A stretch of 14,755 nucleotides of DNA, from positions 1-14,755 of the forward strand of contig PWIZ01000103.1 in NCBI GenBank assembly GCA_003560175.1, given 5' to 3'. The notes beneath the pieces are model-generated. The model was not told the origin of the DNA. It saw only the letters and a program-made list of their open reading frames with translations, and made no database searches. The translations under genes and the position numbers were made by a program. The DNA comes from Halomonas sp. Its GTDB lineage: Bacteria; Pseudomonadota; Gammaproteobacteria; Pseudomonadales; Halomonadaceae. Positions 1-6,551 of the stretch are shown here, one piece after another (positions within the stretch are counted from its first letter, which is position 1; every line of letters begins with the position of its first letter).

Positions 1-138
1 GCCCGCACCTGCACACAATCACCGCGACTCTACGGGGGCGCCCGGGTGGAGATCACCGTGATGGCTCAGCGCCCGGAGAGCGAAGAAGGAAGCATCTCGG
101 CCTCGGAGTCGAATCCCACCGATAACGCGTCGGGATGA
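1..138 (+). CDS. Possible C-terminal tail of an unidentified protein (5' end outside window)
   Basis: Reading from base 1, the first forward frame stays open for 45 codons and ends at TGA 136-138. The tail is polar and acidic, with many Ser, Glu and Asn residues near the end (MAQRPESEEGS, then SESNPTDNASG). This composition suits a disordered C-terminus in a salt-adapted protein. By hand count 34 of the 45 sense codons end in G or C, more than in the competing + frame. No start codon, domain or motif is present in the window, so no function can be given. The gene would converge on the MscS gene, whose stop is at 201. A competing 61-codon frame on the opposite strand covers the same bases, so this call is tentative. 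Confidence 0.4.
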   Translation, partial: ARTCTQSPRLYGGARVEITVMAQRPESEEGSISASESNPTDNASG

Positions 139-194
139 CCCCAGCAAAGAATAGAGAATCAGTCTTATGTCGGCTTGAATCCGGACCGGCAGGC

Positions 195-210
195 GGAGCC
201 TCATGGCTCC
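195..210. repeat. Perfect 6-bp inverted repeat over the mscS stop codon
   Basis: GGAGCC (195-200) and GGCTCC (205-210) flank a four-base loop that contains part of the MscS stop codon. There is no T-tract on either side, so it is not a convincing intrinsic terminator. It may be chance in GC-rich DNA. Confidence 0.25.
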
Positions 211-1925
211 CTGTGGGTCACATTTTCCACAGTGGCCGGGGGCGGCACCCTGCGGGTGGCGGGTCGAACGCCACTGGCTTCATCTTGGTGGCTGAGAACC
301 ACCACCTCACGTGGCCACCACTCGGGATGGTGGTCGCGGATAAAGGCGATCAGTTTCTCCCGGACATGGGCTTCCGCCTCCCAGGCACAGAGGGGTTCCG
401 TCCCCATGAGGTAGAAGGAGACTTCCATCGAGGTCTCACTCTGGCCGGTCACGGCACAGGACAGCTTGTCGTGTTCAATGACCCTGTCATCCGCCTCGGC
501 GAACGTCAGAAACTGAGCTCTAAGAACGTCGATGTCGGCACTCAGATGCAGATTGAGCACAAGTCTCCGATACTGCTTCGCCTCCTTGGACGAGAGATTC
601 TGGAAGGGTTTGGAGACGAAATATCTGACCGGCACGATCACCCGCCGCTCATCCCAGGTGCGCAGGCGAATGAAGGTGTAGAAGATGCCCTCCACATAGC
701 ACCACTCATCCTCGAACACCACCAGATCGCCGATCCGTATGGGTTTTGCCAGTGACACCTGAAAGGACGAGAGGATGTTGCCCAGCACCGCCTGGCCCGC
801 GATCCCTACCAGCACCGTGAGGACACTGGCCGATGCCAACAGCGACACGCCCAGGGTCCCGAAGAGTTCGATATCCGCCAGGATATACACGGCCACGGCG
901 ACCACGATGACCAGAATGATGCCTCGCCGCAGCGCATACAGCGAGGTAAGCAGCTTTCGTTCGTCGCGATACTTGGTGTCGTCTATCTCACCCACTAGCC
1001 GTCGCGTCATCCTCAGAAGAAAGGTGTCCAACAGGCGAAGAGCCACTAGCCCAATGCCCCAGGCGAGAAAGATGACCAGCAGCACTCGGAAGCTCGAAGC
1101 GAACGCGCCAGGGAACGAGACGACATAGTCGAGCAGGAGCTGGGCCACGAGAGACATGGCGACAAAGGCCAGCGGCAATTGGACATTGCCGATGAAGACT
1201 TTGAACATTCCCGCAGGCACCAGGTTTGCCACCACCTTCACCAAGGCGAAGACCCCCCATCCCACCAGCCCGACCGCCATCAGGAAGGCAGGGATGGCGA
1301 TCCACTCCCAGAGTTTGAAGCTGCCGTACGTCTCGTTGAAACGCTCCGGGATGTGCTTCTCCAGCCAGGACGGCCCGTACTTCTCATAAAGCAGGCCCAC
1401 CACCGAGATAGATTCCGGAGTGATCAACCAGACCGCGTCCTCTTCTCCCGCTCGATAACGACCCAGTCGGATGTCATACGTCTGACCATCGGCATCCAGT
1501 GTCACCAGGGGAAGGTCCCGCCGCGGCTGTCCCGCCCGGGGATGCTGGCCCGTAGGGTCCTCGACCAGGGCATCCCGCTGTGCCGGAAGGCTGGAGACAT
1601 TGAGCCAATCGCCGCGACGGAGAACCTCACCCAGTTGCCTGGCCACCTCAAACCCCCGCGCCGCTTGATCATCGGGCTCAAGGTCTGACAGGTTAAGAAG
1701 GTGCGCCGCCTTCGCGTAATCACCATCGTCGGTCAGTTGAATGAAGCTGCGCACCACTTCTCGCGGCGTCACCCGCCTGACCTCCTCGGGCGCCTCCCCC
1801 AGGCCGGCATTCAGCACATCCAAGGAATACCATAGCCTCTCTTCGCTCTCGATAACCTCCGCCATGCTCAGGGGAGCAAGCATCAGGGCCAACGCCAGCA
1901 GCATCCATGCGGTGAGTGTTTTCAT
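201..1925 (-). CDS. MscS-family mechanosensitive ion channel with secreted N-terminal domain
   Basis: The 574-residue inner-membrane protein probably opens under membrane tension and lets solutes escape during hypo-osmotic shock. A signal peptide (about residues 1-22) is followed by about 180 residues of predicted periplasmic domain. Hydrophobic segments lie near 205-231, 245-268, 279-302 and 333-352. A Gly/Ala-rich pore helix at about 359-390 (VGIAGQAVLGNILSSF) resembles MscS TM3. The MscS beta domain follows at about 391-445, with the conserved KPIRIGD, a DxRRVIVP-like strand and KPFQNLS, then a cytoplasmic C-terminal domain. At 574 residues it is much longer than E. coli MscS (286) and shorter than MscK/YbdG-type giants. 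The Shine-Dalgarno region is weak (CAGAGAC just before ATG). The gene stands alone and diverges from the ExoD gene. Its DNA is lower in GC than the rest of the window. Family assignment is firm; gating properties are unknown. Confidence 0.9.
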   Translation of the reverse strand: MKTLTAWMLLALALMLAPLSMAEVIESEERLWYSLDVLNAGLGEAPEEVRRVTPREVVRSFIQLTDDGDYAKAAHLLNLSDLEPDDQAARGFEVARQLGEVLRRGDWLNVSSLPAQRDALVEDPTGQHPRAGQPRRDLPLVTLDADGQTYDIRLGRYRAGEEDAVWLITPESISVVGLLYEKYGPSWLEKHIPERFNETYGSFKLWEWIAIPAFLMAVGLVGWGVFALVKVVANLVPAGMFKVFIGNVQLPLAFVAMSLVAQLLLDYVVSFPGAFASSFRVLLVIFLAWGIGLVALRLLDTFLLRMTRRLVGEIDDTKYRDERKLLTSLYALRRGIILVIVVAVAVYILADIELFGTLGVSLLASASVLTVLVGIAGQAVLGNILSSFQVSLAKPIRIGDLVVFEDEWCYVEGIFYTFIRLRTWDERRVIVPVRYFVSKPFQNLSSKEAKQYRRLVLNLHLSADIDVLRAQFLTFAEADDRVIEHDKLSCAVTGQSETSMEVSFYLMGTEPLCAWEAEAHVREKLIAFIRDHHPEWWPREVVVLSHQDEASGVRPATRRVPPPATVENVTHREP

Positions 1926-2089
1926 GTCTCTGATCAGCCCCAGAGGAGCCAGCGTGGTGGACCAGGCCGGCGTAAGGGAGTTGCGTTGTCATTCTGCCGT
2001 AAGCAGCATGTCGGCGTCGTATCTCTATCCAAGTACACTTCATGCTGGGTTGCAACGCCCCGACACTCACGCCCCAGACAGGAGCCCGG
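1926..2089. other. Divergent intergenic region between the mscS and exoD-like genes
   Basis: About 164 bp separate the two divergently read genes and should hold promoters for both. I found only weak sigma70-like boxes: TTGTCA at 1986-1991 and TACACT at 2034-2039, which are not properly spaced. I do not call a promoter. No strong palindrome is visible. Confidence 0.4.
2081..2084 (+). promoter_or_regulatory. Ribosome binding site that sets the ExoD-family start
   Basis: GGAG lies five bases before the ATG at 2090. The frame also contains an upstream ATG at 2042, but that one lacks a Shine-Dalgarno sequence and would add 16 residues with no family resemblance. The 2090 start is therefore preferred. 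Confidence 0.7.
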
Positions 2090-2713
2090 ATGTCAGCCAC
2101 CCCGGATGGACGTCACCGCCACGATGAAACACGTACCCCGCGCCATCTCGAGGAGCTGCTGGCGGCCATCGAGGCGATCGAGGCCCCCTCGGGGAGGGTC
2201 CGCTTCGAGGACATCCTGGAGGCCATCGGACGGCGCTCCTTCGGCCCGCTGCTGCTGCTGGCCGGCGTCGTCACCCTGTTGCCGGTGATCAGCGGCATTC
2301 CCGGGGTCCCCGTGCTGATGGCCTGCTTCACGCTGCTGGTCTGCGCCCAGCTGCTGATGGGACGCCGCACCTTCTGGCTGCCGGTCTGGCTGCAACGGCG
2401 CTGGGTCTCTCGCACCGCGCTGCTCAAGGGGCTGGGCTACCTGCACCGCCCGGCGCGCTGGGTCGATCATCTGCTCGGCCAGCGCCTGACCTTCCTGACC
2501 GGCCGGCGGGGGATGCAGGCCAGCGCCCTGACCTGCCTACTGGTGGCGATCAGCATGCCGCCCATGGAACTGATTCCTTTCTCGGCCAATGTCGCCGGGC
2601 TGACGCTCTCCCTGTTCGGGCTGGCGCTGATGGCACGCGACGGGCTGCTGACGCTCATCGCCTTCGCGCTGGCCGGCACGAGCCTGGCGATGGTGGTGAC
2701 CGCCCTGCTCTAG
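2090..2713 (+). CDS. ExoD-family (exopolysaccharide synthesis) integral membrane protein
   Basis: The 207-residue polytopic protein matches the ExoD family, named after a Sinorhizobium gene linked to exopolysaccharide production and alkali tolerance; its biochemical role is not settled. The N-terminus is polar and helical (about 18-50), with a family-like RVRFEDILEAIGRRSFGPLLLL segment in two parts. Hydrophobic segments follow at about 51-67, 72-91, 143-158, 165-181 and 185-204. The loops are rich in Arg, as expected on the cytoplasmic side. The Pro-rich turns PGVPVLM and MPPMELIPF between membrane segments are typical of the family. The gene is monocistronic on this strand. Its TAG stop shares four bases with the stop of the convergent serine hydrolase gene. 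There is no sign of polysaccharide biosynthesis genes nearby, so the pathway link rests on the family name only. Confidence 0.85.
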   Translation: MSATPDGRHRHDETRTPRHLEELLAAIEAIEAPSGRVRFEDILEAIGRRSFGPLLLLAGVVTLLPVISGIPGVPVLMACFTLLVCAQLLMGRRTFWLPVWLQRRWVSRTALLKGLGYLHRPARWVDHLLGQRLTFLTGRRGMQASALTCLLVAISMPPMELIPFSANVAGLTLSLFGLALMARDGLLTLIAFALAGTSLAMVVTALL

Positions 2714-3762
2714 AAGTCTGTCGAGCCGAACACACCCAGTTCGCGGATCGCCCGCCCCACCTCGCGCAGCACCCACTCGGAGCGCTCGATGTCGCGCTCG
2801 CCCCGGGTGCAGGCGACCACCACTACCCGGCGCTCGGCGGCACCCTCGCCGCGGGAGGCGATGCCGGCGTCACAGCTGCGGCGGTGCTGGGTGCCGGTCT
2901 TGTGGGCGAAGCGAATACCGGGGCCGAAACCGGCCTTGAGGCGCCGCTCGCCGCTGGTGGTCGCACTCATGATGGCCAGCAACTCGGCGGTGGCCGCCGG
3001 GCCCAGCGCCCGCCCCTCGCCGATGGCCGTGAGCAGGTCGGCGAAGGTGTCGAGCCCGCCGGCGTTCAGCCCACCGTCATAATAGGTCGCGAAGGCGGCA
3101 TCGAGGCTCGGCAGCTCAAGGGCCGAGGGTGGCACCTCCAGTGACTCGGCCAGGGCGTCGAGGCGCCCTTGATCATCGTCGACCTGGCGCAACAGGATGA
3201 AATCCATCCCGGTGAGTGAGTGCGCCCGGGGGTGGAGATGCCCGTAAGCCTCGCGACGCACCTCCACCAGCGGGGTGATGGGCCCGAGCCCGCTCCCTGC
3301 CAGGCGCTGGGCCCGGTGGTTGACGGCAACGAGTCCGAGGCGTGCAATCAGCAGATCGGTGGCGGTGTTGTCGCTCTCGGTGAGCATCGGTACCAGCAGT
3401 TCGCGCAGCGTCAGGGCCGTGCCGGGTTCCGCCCAGTTGGTGGGCCCGGCGCCGTCCACATAGTCACGCTCGCGCAGCACCAGGCGCTCATCCAGGGTGA
3501 TCTCCCCCGCCTCGACCCGCGCCAGCAGCTCCACGGCCACCGGCACCTTGACCAGCGAGGCCAGGTACCAGGTCTCGTCGTCGCGCCATCCGAAGCGCTC
3601 ACCGCCCTCCCCCAGCACTCGCAGGTGCAGACCAAGCTGGTCGTCTCCCTCGGCTTCCAGCGCCGCCAGCCGGGACTCCAGCCCTGGCCCCCAGTCGGGG
3701 CCGGCAACTGCCGGACCGGCCAGGAGCAGGCCGGCGAAGAGTGCGGCGGCGCTCCACCTCAT
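2710..3762 (-). CDS. Secreted serine hydrolase with class A beta-lactamase / penicillin-binding fold
   Basis: The 350-residue protein starts at 3762 with a clear signal peptide (hydrophobic core 5-19, AVA cleavage site before Gly21), so it acts in the periplasm. It carries the three signature motifs of penicillin-recognising serine enzymes: SxxK (S69-L-V-K72), SDN (130-132) and KTG (288-290). In class A beta-lactamases a RxE motif supplies the deacylating glutamate. Here the nearest candidate is R169-R-E171, in a different context and without the usual LN that follows. The gap between SDN and KTG is about 50 residues longer than in classical class A enzymes. It may therefore be a peptidoglycan-related hydrolase or poor beta-lactamase rather than a resistance enzyme. 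The start codon overlaps the stop of the upstream acyltransferase gene (ATGA), indicating translational coupling. A longer in-frame start at 3801 would place 13 polar residues before the signal peptide and is less likely. Confidence 0.8.
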   Translation of the reverse strand: MRWSAAALFAGLLLAGPAVAGPDWGPGLESRLAALEAEGDDQLGLHLRVLGEGGERFGWRDDETWYLASLVKVPVAVELLARVEAGEITLDERLVLRERDYVDGAGPTNWAEPGTALTLRELLVPMLTESDNTATDLLIARLGLVAVNHRAQRLAGSGLGPITPLVEVRREAYGHLHPRAHSLTGMDFILLRQVDDDQGRLDALAESLEVPPSALELPSLDAAFATYYDGGLNAGGLDTFADLLTAIGEGRALGPAATAELLAIMSATTSGERRLKAGFGPGIRFAHKTGTQHRRSCDAGIASRGEGAAERRVVVVACTRGERDIERSEWVLREVGRAIRELGVFGSTDF

Positions 3763-4892
3763 GCGCGCTGCCCCTTGAACCAGCGGGTCAGGGCGATCCA
3801 TCCGGCGGTGGCCAGTACCAGCGCCACGCCGAGGCTCAGTACCTGGGGATAGTCGTAGACCTGCCAGGCCTCCAGCAGATAGCGGAAGACACCGAAGATC
3901 ACCACGATATGGAAGACGAACGCCTTGAGGGCATCACCGCCGATGAGGGTCAGCGGCCGCAGCCAGCGCGCTGCCGCCCCGCCACCCTGCAGGCAGAGCG
4001 CCAGGATCACCAGGGCGCCACCCAGGCTGAACAGCATGAAGGCGAGCTCAGGTGGATGCTTGCCGGCGTTGCGCGCCACCGCCATCAGGGCGGCGTGCAC
4101 CGAAGTCCCCTCCGCCGCCAGGGCCAGGGCGAAGAAGACGATCAGCATCACTCCGCCCGCGCCGGCGATGGCGAGCAGCAGCCGGGCGCGCCAGGCCGTC
4201 CAGTAGCCGCGCAGCAGCGCCTCGCCAACCAGCAGGCCCAGCAGCACCAGGGGCAGCCGCGAGAGCTGGCCCCAGGTGTAGTGATCGGCGTCCTCCACCA
4301 GTATCGCCTTGAGCGGCTCGATGCCCCAGAAGCTGGCGTGGCGCTCCAGCCAGCCGGCGACCAGGGCGATGGCCACCGGCAGCAGCAGCCGCGACCAGAG
4401 CGGCAGCCGGCACCAGAGGGGCAGTACCCAGGGCAGCCAGAGCAGGGCGATGGCGTAGAAGCCGAGGATCTCGACCCAGATCGGAAAGCGCTGGTAGAGC
4501 AGAGCGTCGAGGATATCTTCCGGGGGGAAGACCGCCATCATCTCCACCACCGTCAGCACCTTGTACCAGAACAGCACCTCCAGGCCGCGCAGCATCAGCC
4601 GGCGCCGCCGCCTCGGCCAGTCCAGCTCGCCCACCCGGGGGAGAAAGGCCACGGCGAGCGCGATGCCGAACACCAGGATGAAGAGCGACGAGGAGAGCTT
4701 GGTCAGCAGATGGATCGGCACCAGGCCCCAGTCGGGCAGCTGGCGGATACCGAAGAGCCCGCTCACCGTGTGGCTCAGGATCATCAACGCGATGGCGATG
4801 CCCCGGGCCAGGTCGATGGCCTCGATGCGCCCCTCGGCCCGGGGCAGCTGGGCGCGCTCATTGAGCCGGTGTCGGACTCCCTTCCCTTGCAT
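3759..4892 (-). CDS. Polytopic acyltransferase, DUF1624 / heparan-alpha-glucosaminide N-acetyltransferase-like
   Basis: The 377-residue protein has about ten hydrophobic segments (for example 29-48, 66-85, 138-160, 168-181, 213-227, 237-260, 284-301, 322-340 and 351-367). The N-terminus RIEAIDLARGIAIALMILSH has Asp27, Arg30 and His41 in positions typical of membrane acyltransferases. The KHPPELAFMLFSLG segment (279-292) resembles the (R/K)YPPSLLFLLLTLG stretch of DUF1624/HGSNAT-like proteins. These enzymes move acyl groups across the inner membrane onto sugars or other acceptors; the acceptor here is unknown. The start is supported by AGGAG eight bases upstream. It lies 32 bp after the lipoprotein gene, and its stop overlaps the serine hydrolase start. 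Together they look like an operon acting on the cell envelope. A related acyltransferase-3/OpgC-type assignment is possible. Confidence 0.7.
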   Translation of the reverse strand: MQGKGVRHRLNERAQLPRAEGRIEAIDLARGIAIALMILSHTVSGLFGIRQLPDWGLVPIHLLTKLSSSLFILVFGIALAVAFLPRVGELDWPRRRRRLMLRGLEVLFWYKVLTVVEMMAVFPPEDILDALLYQRFPIWVEILGFYAIALLWLPWVLPLWCRLPLWSRLLLPVAIALVAGWLERHASFWGIEPLKAILVEDADHYTWGQLSRLPLVLLGLLVGEALLRGYWTAWRARLLLAIAGAGGVMLIVFFALALAAEGTSVHAALMAVARNAGKHPPELAFMLFSLGGALVILALCLQGGGAAARWLRPLTLIGGDALKAFVFHIVVIFGVFRYLLEAWQVYDYPQVLSLGVALVLATAGWIALTRWFKGQRA

Positions 4893-4924
4893 CTACCGAT
4901 CTCCTGACGGGGCGCCTCCCGGCG

Positions 4925-5263
4925 CTAGTCGTCCAGCGCCTCGACACTGTCGATGGTGAGGCTTCGCCCCTCCTCAGGGGAGAAGGCGAAATGCCCCACC
5001 ACCCGCACCCGCTCGCCCAGGTGCGAGGCGATGGTGTCATGGGGAAAGATCTCCACCCGGTGGAGGTCCTCGTCCTCGATCCAGTAGTGCAGCGGCTCCT
5101 CGAAATGGCGCACCACGCCCTGGGTGGCCACCCGGCTGCCGTCGTGGGCGGACGGCTCGTTGGCCAGCACCGGCAAGGGCACCTCGGCCAGGTCCGGCTC
5201 GTCGCTGCAGCCGCCGAGCCAGAGCAGCAGGACCATAAGGGGAATCGGCAGGCGATACATCAT
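4925..5263 (-). CDS. Small lipoprotein with OB-fold-like domain
   Basis: This 112-residue protein starts with a short hydrophobic signal ending in a lipobox (WLGGC, Cys about residue 19). The residues after Cys are Ser-Asp-Glu. The Asp at +2 of the mature protein favours retention in the inner membrane by the Lol rule known from E. coli. The mature part (about residues 30-112) alternates beta-strand-like stretches: GSRVATQGVVRHF, LHYWIEDEDL, RVEIFP and GERVRVVGHFAF. This pattern resembles the OB-fold of bacterial stress lipoproteins and nucleic-acid-binding OB domains. No enzymatic motif is seen. Two adjacent ATGs (5263 and 5260) compete; GAGG six bases before 5263 favours the first. A longer frame from 5332 would hide the signal peptide and is rejected. 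It lies just before the acyltransferase gene. The domain call is by eye. Confidence 0.7.
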   Translation of the reverse strand: MMYRLPIPLMVLLLWLGGCSDEPDLAEVPLPVLANEPSAHDGSRVATQGVVRHFEEPLHYWIEDEDLHRVEIFPHDTIASHLGERVRVVGHFAFSPEEGRSLTIDSVEALDD

Positions 5264-5286
5264 CGAGATCCTCACGGAGAGTGGAA

Positions 5287-5312
5287 TGGCGGGTCGGCGC
5301 GGCCTCCCGCCA
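5287..5312. repeat. 7-bp inverted repeat between the GFA-fold and lipoprotein genes
   Basis: TGGCGGG (5287-5293) and CCCGCCA (5306-5312) can pair around a 12-base GC-rich loop. There is no T-tract downstream on the - strand, so it is not a standard terminator. It could weaken read-through from the GFA-fold gene into the lipoprotein gene, or be chance in high-GC DNA. Confidence 0.35.
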
Positions 5313-5335
5313 CCCCCGTACCATCCTGGCATGAC

Positions 5336-5764
5336 CTATTCTGGCAGAGTCTCGCCGGTCCCTCCCATCTCCGCCGGCACGTCGCGCAGCTTGGGCAGGC
5401 CGTCGGCCACCTTCAGCACCGCTTCCTGGTAGTGAACATGCAGCGCCGGCTCGAAGGCCAGATCCGGCAACAGTGCCGCGTAGACATCGATCAACCCCAG
5501 TTCGGGATGCTCGGTCAGCACGTGGCCGCCGCAGGACTTGCACCACTTGCGCAAGCTATTGGGGGACTTCTGGTAGCTCCCCAACTCTTCTCCTCCGCGG
5601 ATGACACGCACTGCATCGGGAGCCCAGAGGCTGAAGGCGTTAACCGGCCCGGCCGACCAGTGTCGACAGGATTCACAGTGGCAGTACCCCATGGCCACCG
5701 GCTCGCCGGTGGCCTCCACCTCGACGGCGCCGCAGAAGCAGCTGCCGCGATGCTGCTGGCTCAT
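5336..5764 (-). CDS. GFA-family (glutathione-dependent formaldehyde-activating fold) zinc protein
   Basis: The 142-residue cytosolic protein shows the Cys pattern of the GFA/CENP-V fold: C9-x-C11 followed by Gly-Ala, C28-x-C30-x-x-C33 (YCHCESCR) and C75-x-x-C78-Gly. In the family these bind one structural and one catalytic-site zinc. The founding member was proposed to join glutathione and formaldehyde, but most paralogues of this size have no proven reaction, so formaldehyde detoxification should not be assumed. No adhC/frmA or S-formylglutathione hydrolase gene is nearby. Translation starts at a strong GGAGGT five bases before ATG. The leader contains two hairpin-forming sequences. It is the first gene of the - strand run and lies 72 bp upstream of the lipoprotein start, so co-transcription is possible but uncertain. 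Confidence 0.88.
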   Translation of the reverse strand: MSQQHRGSCFCGAVEVEATGEPVAMGYCHCESCRHWSAGPVNAFSLWAPDAVRVIRGGEELGSYQKSPNSLRKWCKSCGGHVLTEHPELGLIDVYAALLPDLAFEPALHVHYQEAVLKVADGLPKLRDVPAEMGGTGETLPE

Positions 5765-5769
5765 GTTAC

Positions 5770-5775
5770 ACCTCC
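5770..5775 (-). promoter_or_regulatory. Strong ribosome binding site of the GFA-fold gene
   Basis: GGAGGT on the - strand sits five bases before the ATG at 5764, and fixes the start. A small stem-loop (5777-5791) ends one base upstream of it, close enough to affect ribosome access. Confidence 0.7.
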
Positions 5776-5776
5776 C

Positions 5777-5791
5777 GGGTCATCTCGACCC
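5777..5791. repeat. 5-bp inverted repeat next to the GFA-fold ribosome binding site
   Basis: GGGTC (5777-5781) and GACCC (5787-5791) are perfect complements around a five-base loop. In the - strand transcript this small hairpin lies directly 5' of the Shine-Dalgarno sequence. Confidence 0.4.
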
Positions 5792-5804
5792 TGTCATGTT
5801 GAGC

Positions 5805-5821
5805 TGTCGGGATCCCCGACA
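5805..5821. promoter_or_regulatory. Perfect 7-bp palindrome (operator or hairpin) between divergent genes
   Basis: TGTCGGG (5805-5811) and CCCGACA (5815-5821) form a perfect 7-bp inverted repeat around ATC. It lies between the divergent GFA-fold and YbaK-like genes. On the + strand it is followed by CTTTTC, resembling a short intrinsic terminator, yet no + strand gene ends here. A dimeric repressor operator or a leader hairpin of the - strand gene are the better readings. The function is inferred from symmetry and position only. Confidence 0.45.
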
Positions 5822-5957
5822 CTTTTCAGTCTAGGGCCCTGCGCGGCCCGCTGCGCGACGGCAACCGGACTATTCTCAAGGGAGGGACAACATATTCAGC
5901 TGGAAGGAAGGCAACCACCGCCAGTTCTCGGCCCGCGCGGCCGAAGGAGACTCTGCC

Positions 5958-6428
5958 ATGACCATGCCCATGCCCCTCAAGGAGTACCTCGAGGCCTGCG
6001 ACATCGACTACGAGATGCTCCCCCACCCCCGCGAGACCACCACCAGCCGTATCGCCGAGAAATCACATATCTCAGGCGAGCGAATGGCCAAGGCGGTGAT
6101 GCTCCACAGTGACTCCGGGTACCGCCTCGCCGTGGTACCCAGCTGCTGTGATGCCGACCTGGAGGAGCTCTCCCGCTTACTCCACGAGAAGGTCGCCCTG
6201 GCCTCCGAGCAGCAGATCATGGAGCACTTCCGCGACTGTGACCCCGGCGCCACCTCGCCGGTCGGCCAGGCCTGGGGGCTGCAGGTCTACGTGGACGACA
6301 TGCTAAGGCACCAGCCAGACGTCTACTTCGATGCCGGCGACCACGAGACCCTGGTGCACATGAGCGGACGGGAGTTCGACCGGCTGATGAAGGACAGCCC
6401 CCACGGGCGCTTCAGCCGCCACTACTGA
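5958..6428 (+). CDS. YbaK/ProX-type aminoacyl-tRNA deacylase
   Basis: The 156-residue single-domain protein belongs to the YbaK/aminoacyl-tRNA-synthetase-associated domain family, which hydrolyses wrongly charged tRNAs in trans. Visible landmarks are the N-terminal PLKEYLEACDIDYEMLPHP strand-helix, the MAKAVMLH segment with the likely essential Lys45, and the G97-A-T-S-P101 loop that matches the family GxxxP substrate-pocket motif. The length is typical for free-standing members. The start is supported by AAGGAG eight bases before the ATG. It is cytosolic and appears to be transcribed alone, divergently from the GFA-fold gene and 123 bp before the ChaN-PDZ gene. Which mischarged tRNA it edits (Cys-tRNAPro, Ala-tRNAPro or other) cannot be told from the sequence. 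Confidence 0.88.
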   Translation: MTMPMPLKEYLEACDIDYEMLPHPRETTTSRIAEKSHISGERMAKAVMLHSDSGYRLAVVPSCCDADLEELSRLLHEKVALASEQQIMEHFRDCDPGATSPVGQAWGLQVYVDDMLRHQPDVYFDAGDHETLVHMSGREFDRLMKDSPHGRFSRHY

Positions 6429-6454
6429 CCCGGGCCTGCAGCACGCTGCCCGAT

Positions 6455-6485
6455 GGGCCACGATCCGCGTTGATCGCGGCCCTTT
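6455..6485 (+). terminator. Weak candidate terminator after the deacylase gene
   Basis: CCGCG (6465-6469) and CGCGG (6475-6479) form a 5-bp stem around TTGAT. The outer bases GGGC (6455-6458) and GCCC (6479-6482) offer an alternative longer pairing. Only three T residues follow. It lies 37-54 bp after the deacylase stop, where a terminator would be expected, but the T-tract is poor. Confidence 0.3.
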
Positions 6486-6551
6486 CATGCCGGGGCCACG
6501 GCTGGGTTATGGTATCTCCATGAGGCCCGTCGACGCCCGCCAGGAGATCCC

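Noticed and set aside
19..204. 61-residue Arg-rich - strand frame coupled to the MscS stop
   Set aside because: The ATGA overlap is suggestive, but the Shine-Dalgarno-like AGGGAG is only two bases from the ATG, the product has no features, and codon bias is weaker than in the opposing frame.
3741..4907. 388-codon open frame on the + strand
   Set aside because: It is antisense to the acyltransferase gene; its Gln/His/Pro/Arg-rich low-complexity product is a typical shadow of a hydrophobic membrane protein.
5871..5896. TATTCT and CATATT as -10 boxes for the deacylase gene
   Set aside because: No acceptable -35 box lies at the right distance, so no promoter is called.
6483..6513. Possible sigma70 promoter (TTTCAT, then TATGGT) before the ChaN-PDZ gene
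   Set aside because: The spacing is 19 bases and both boxes match poorly; it is not better than chance in this region.
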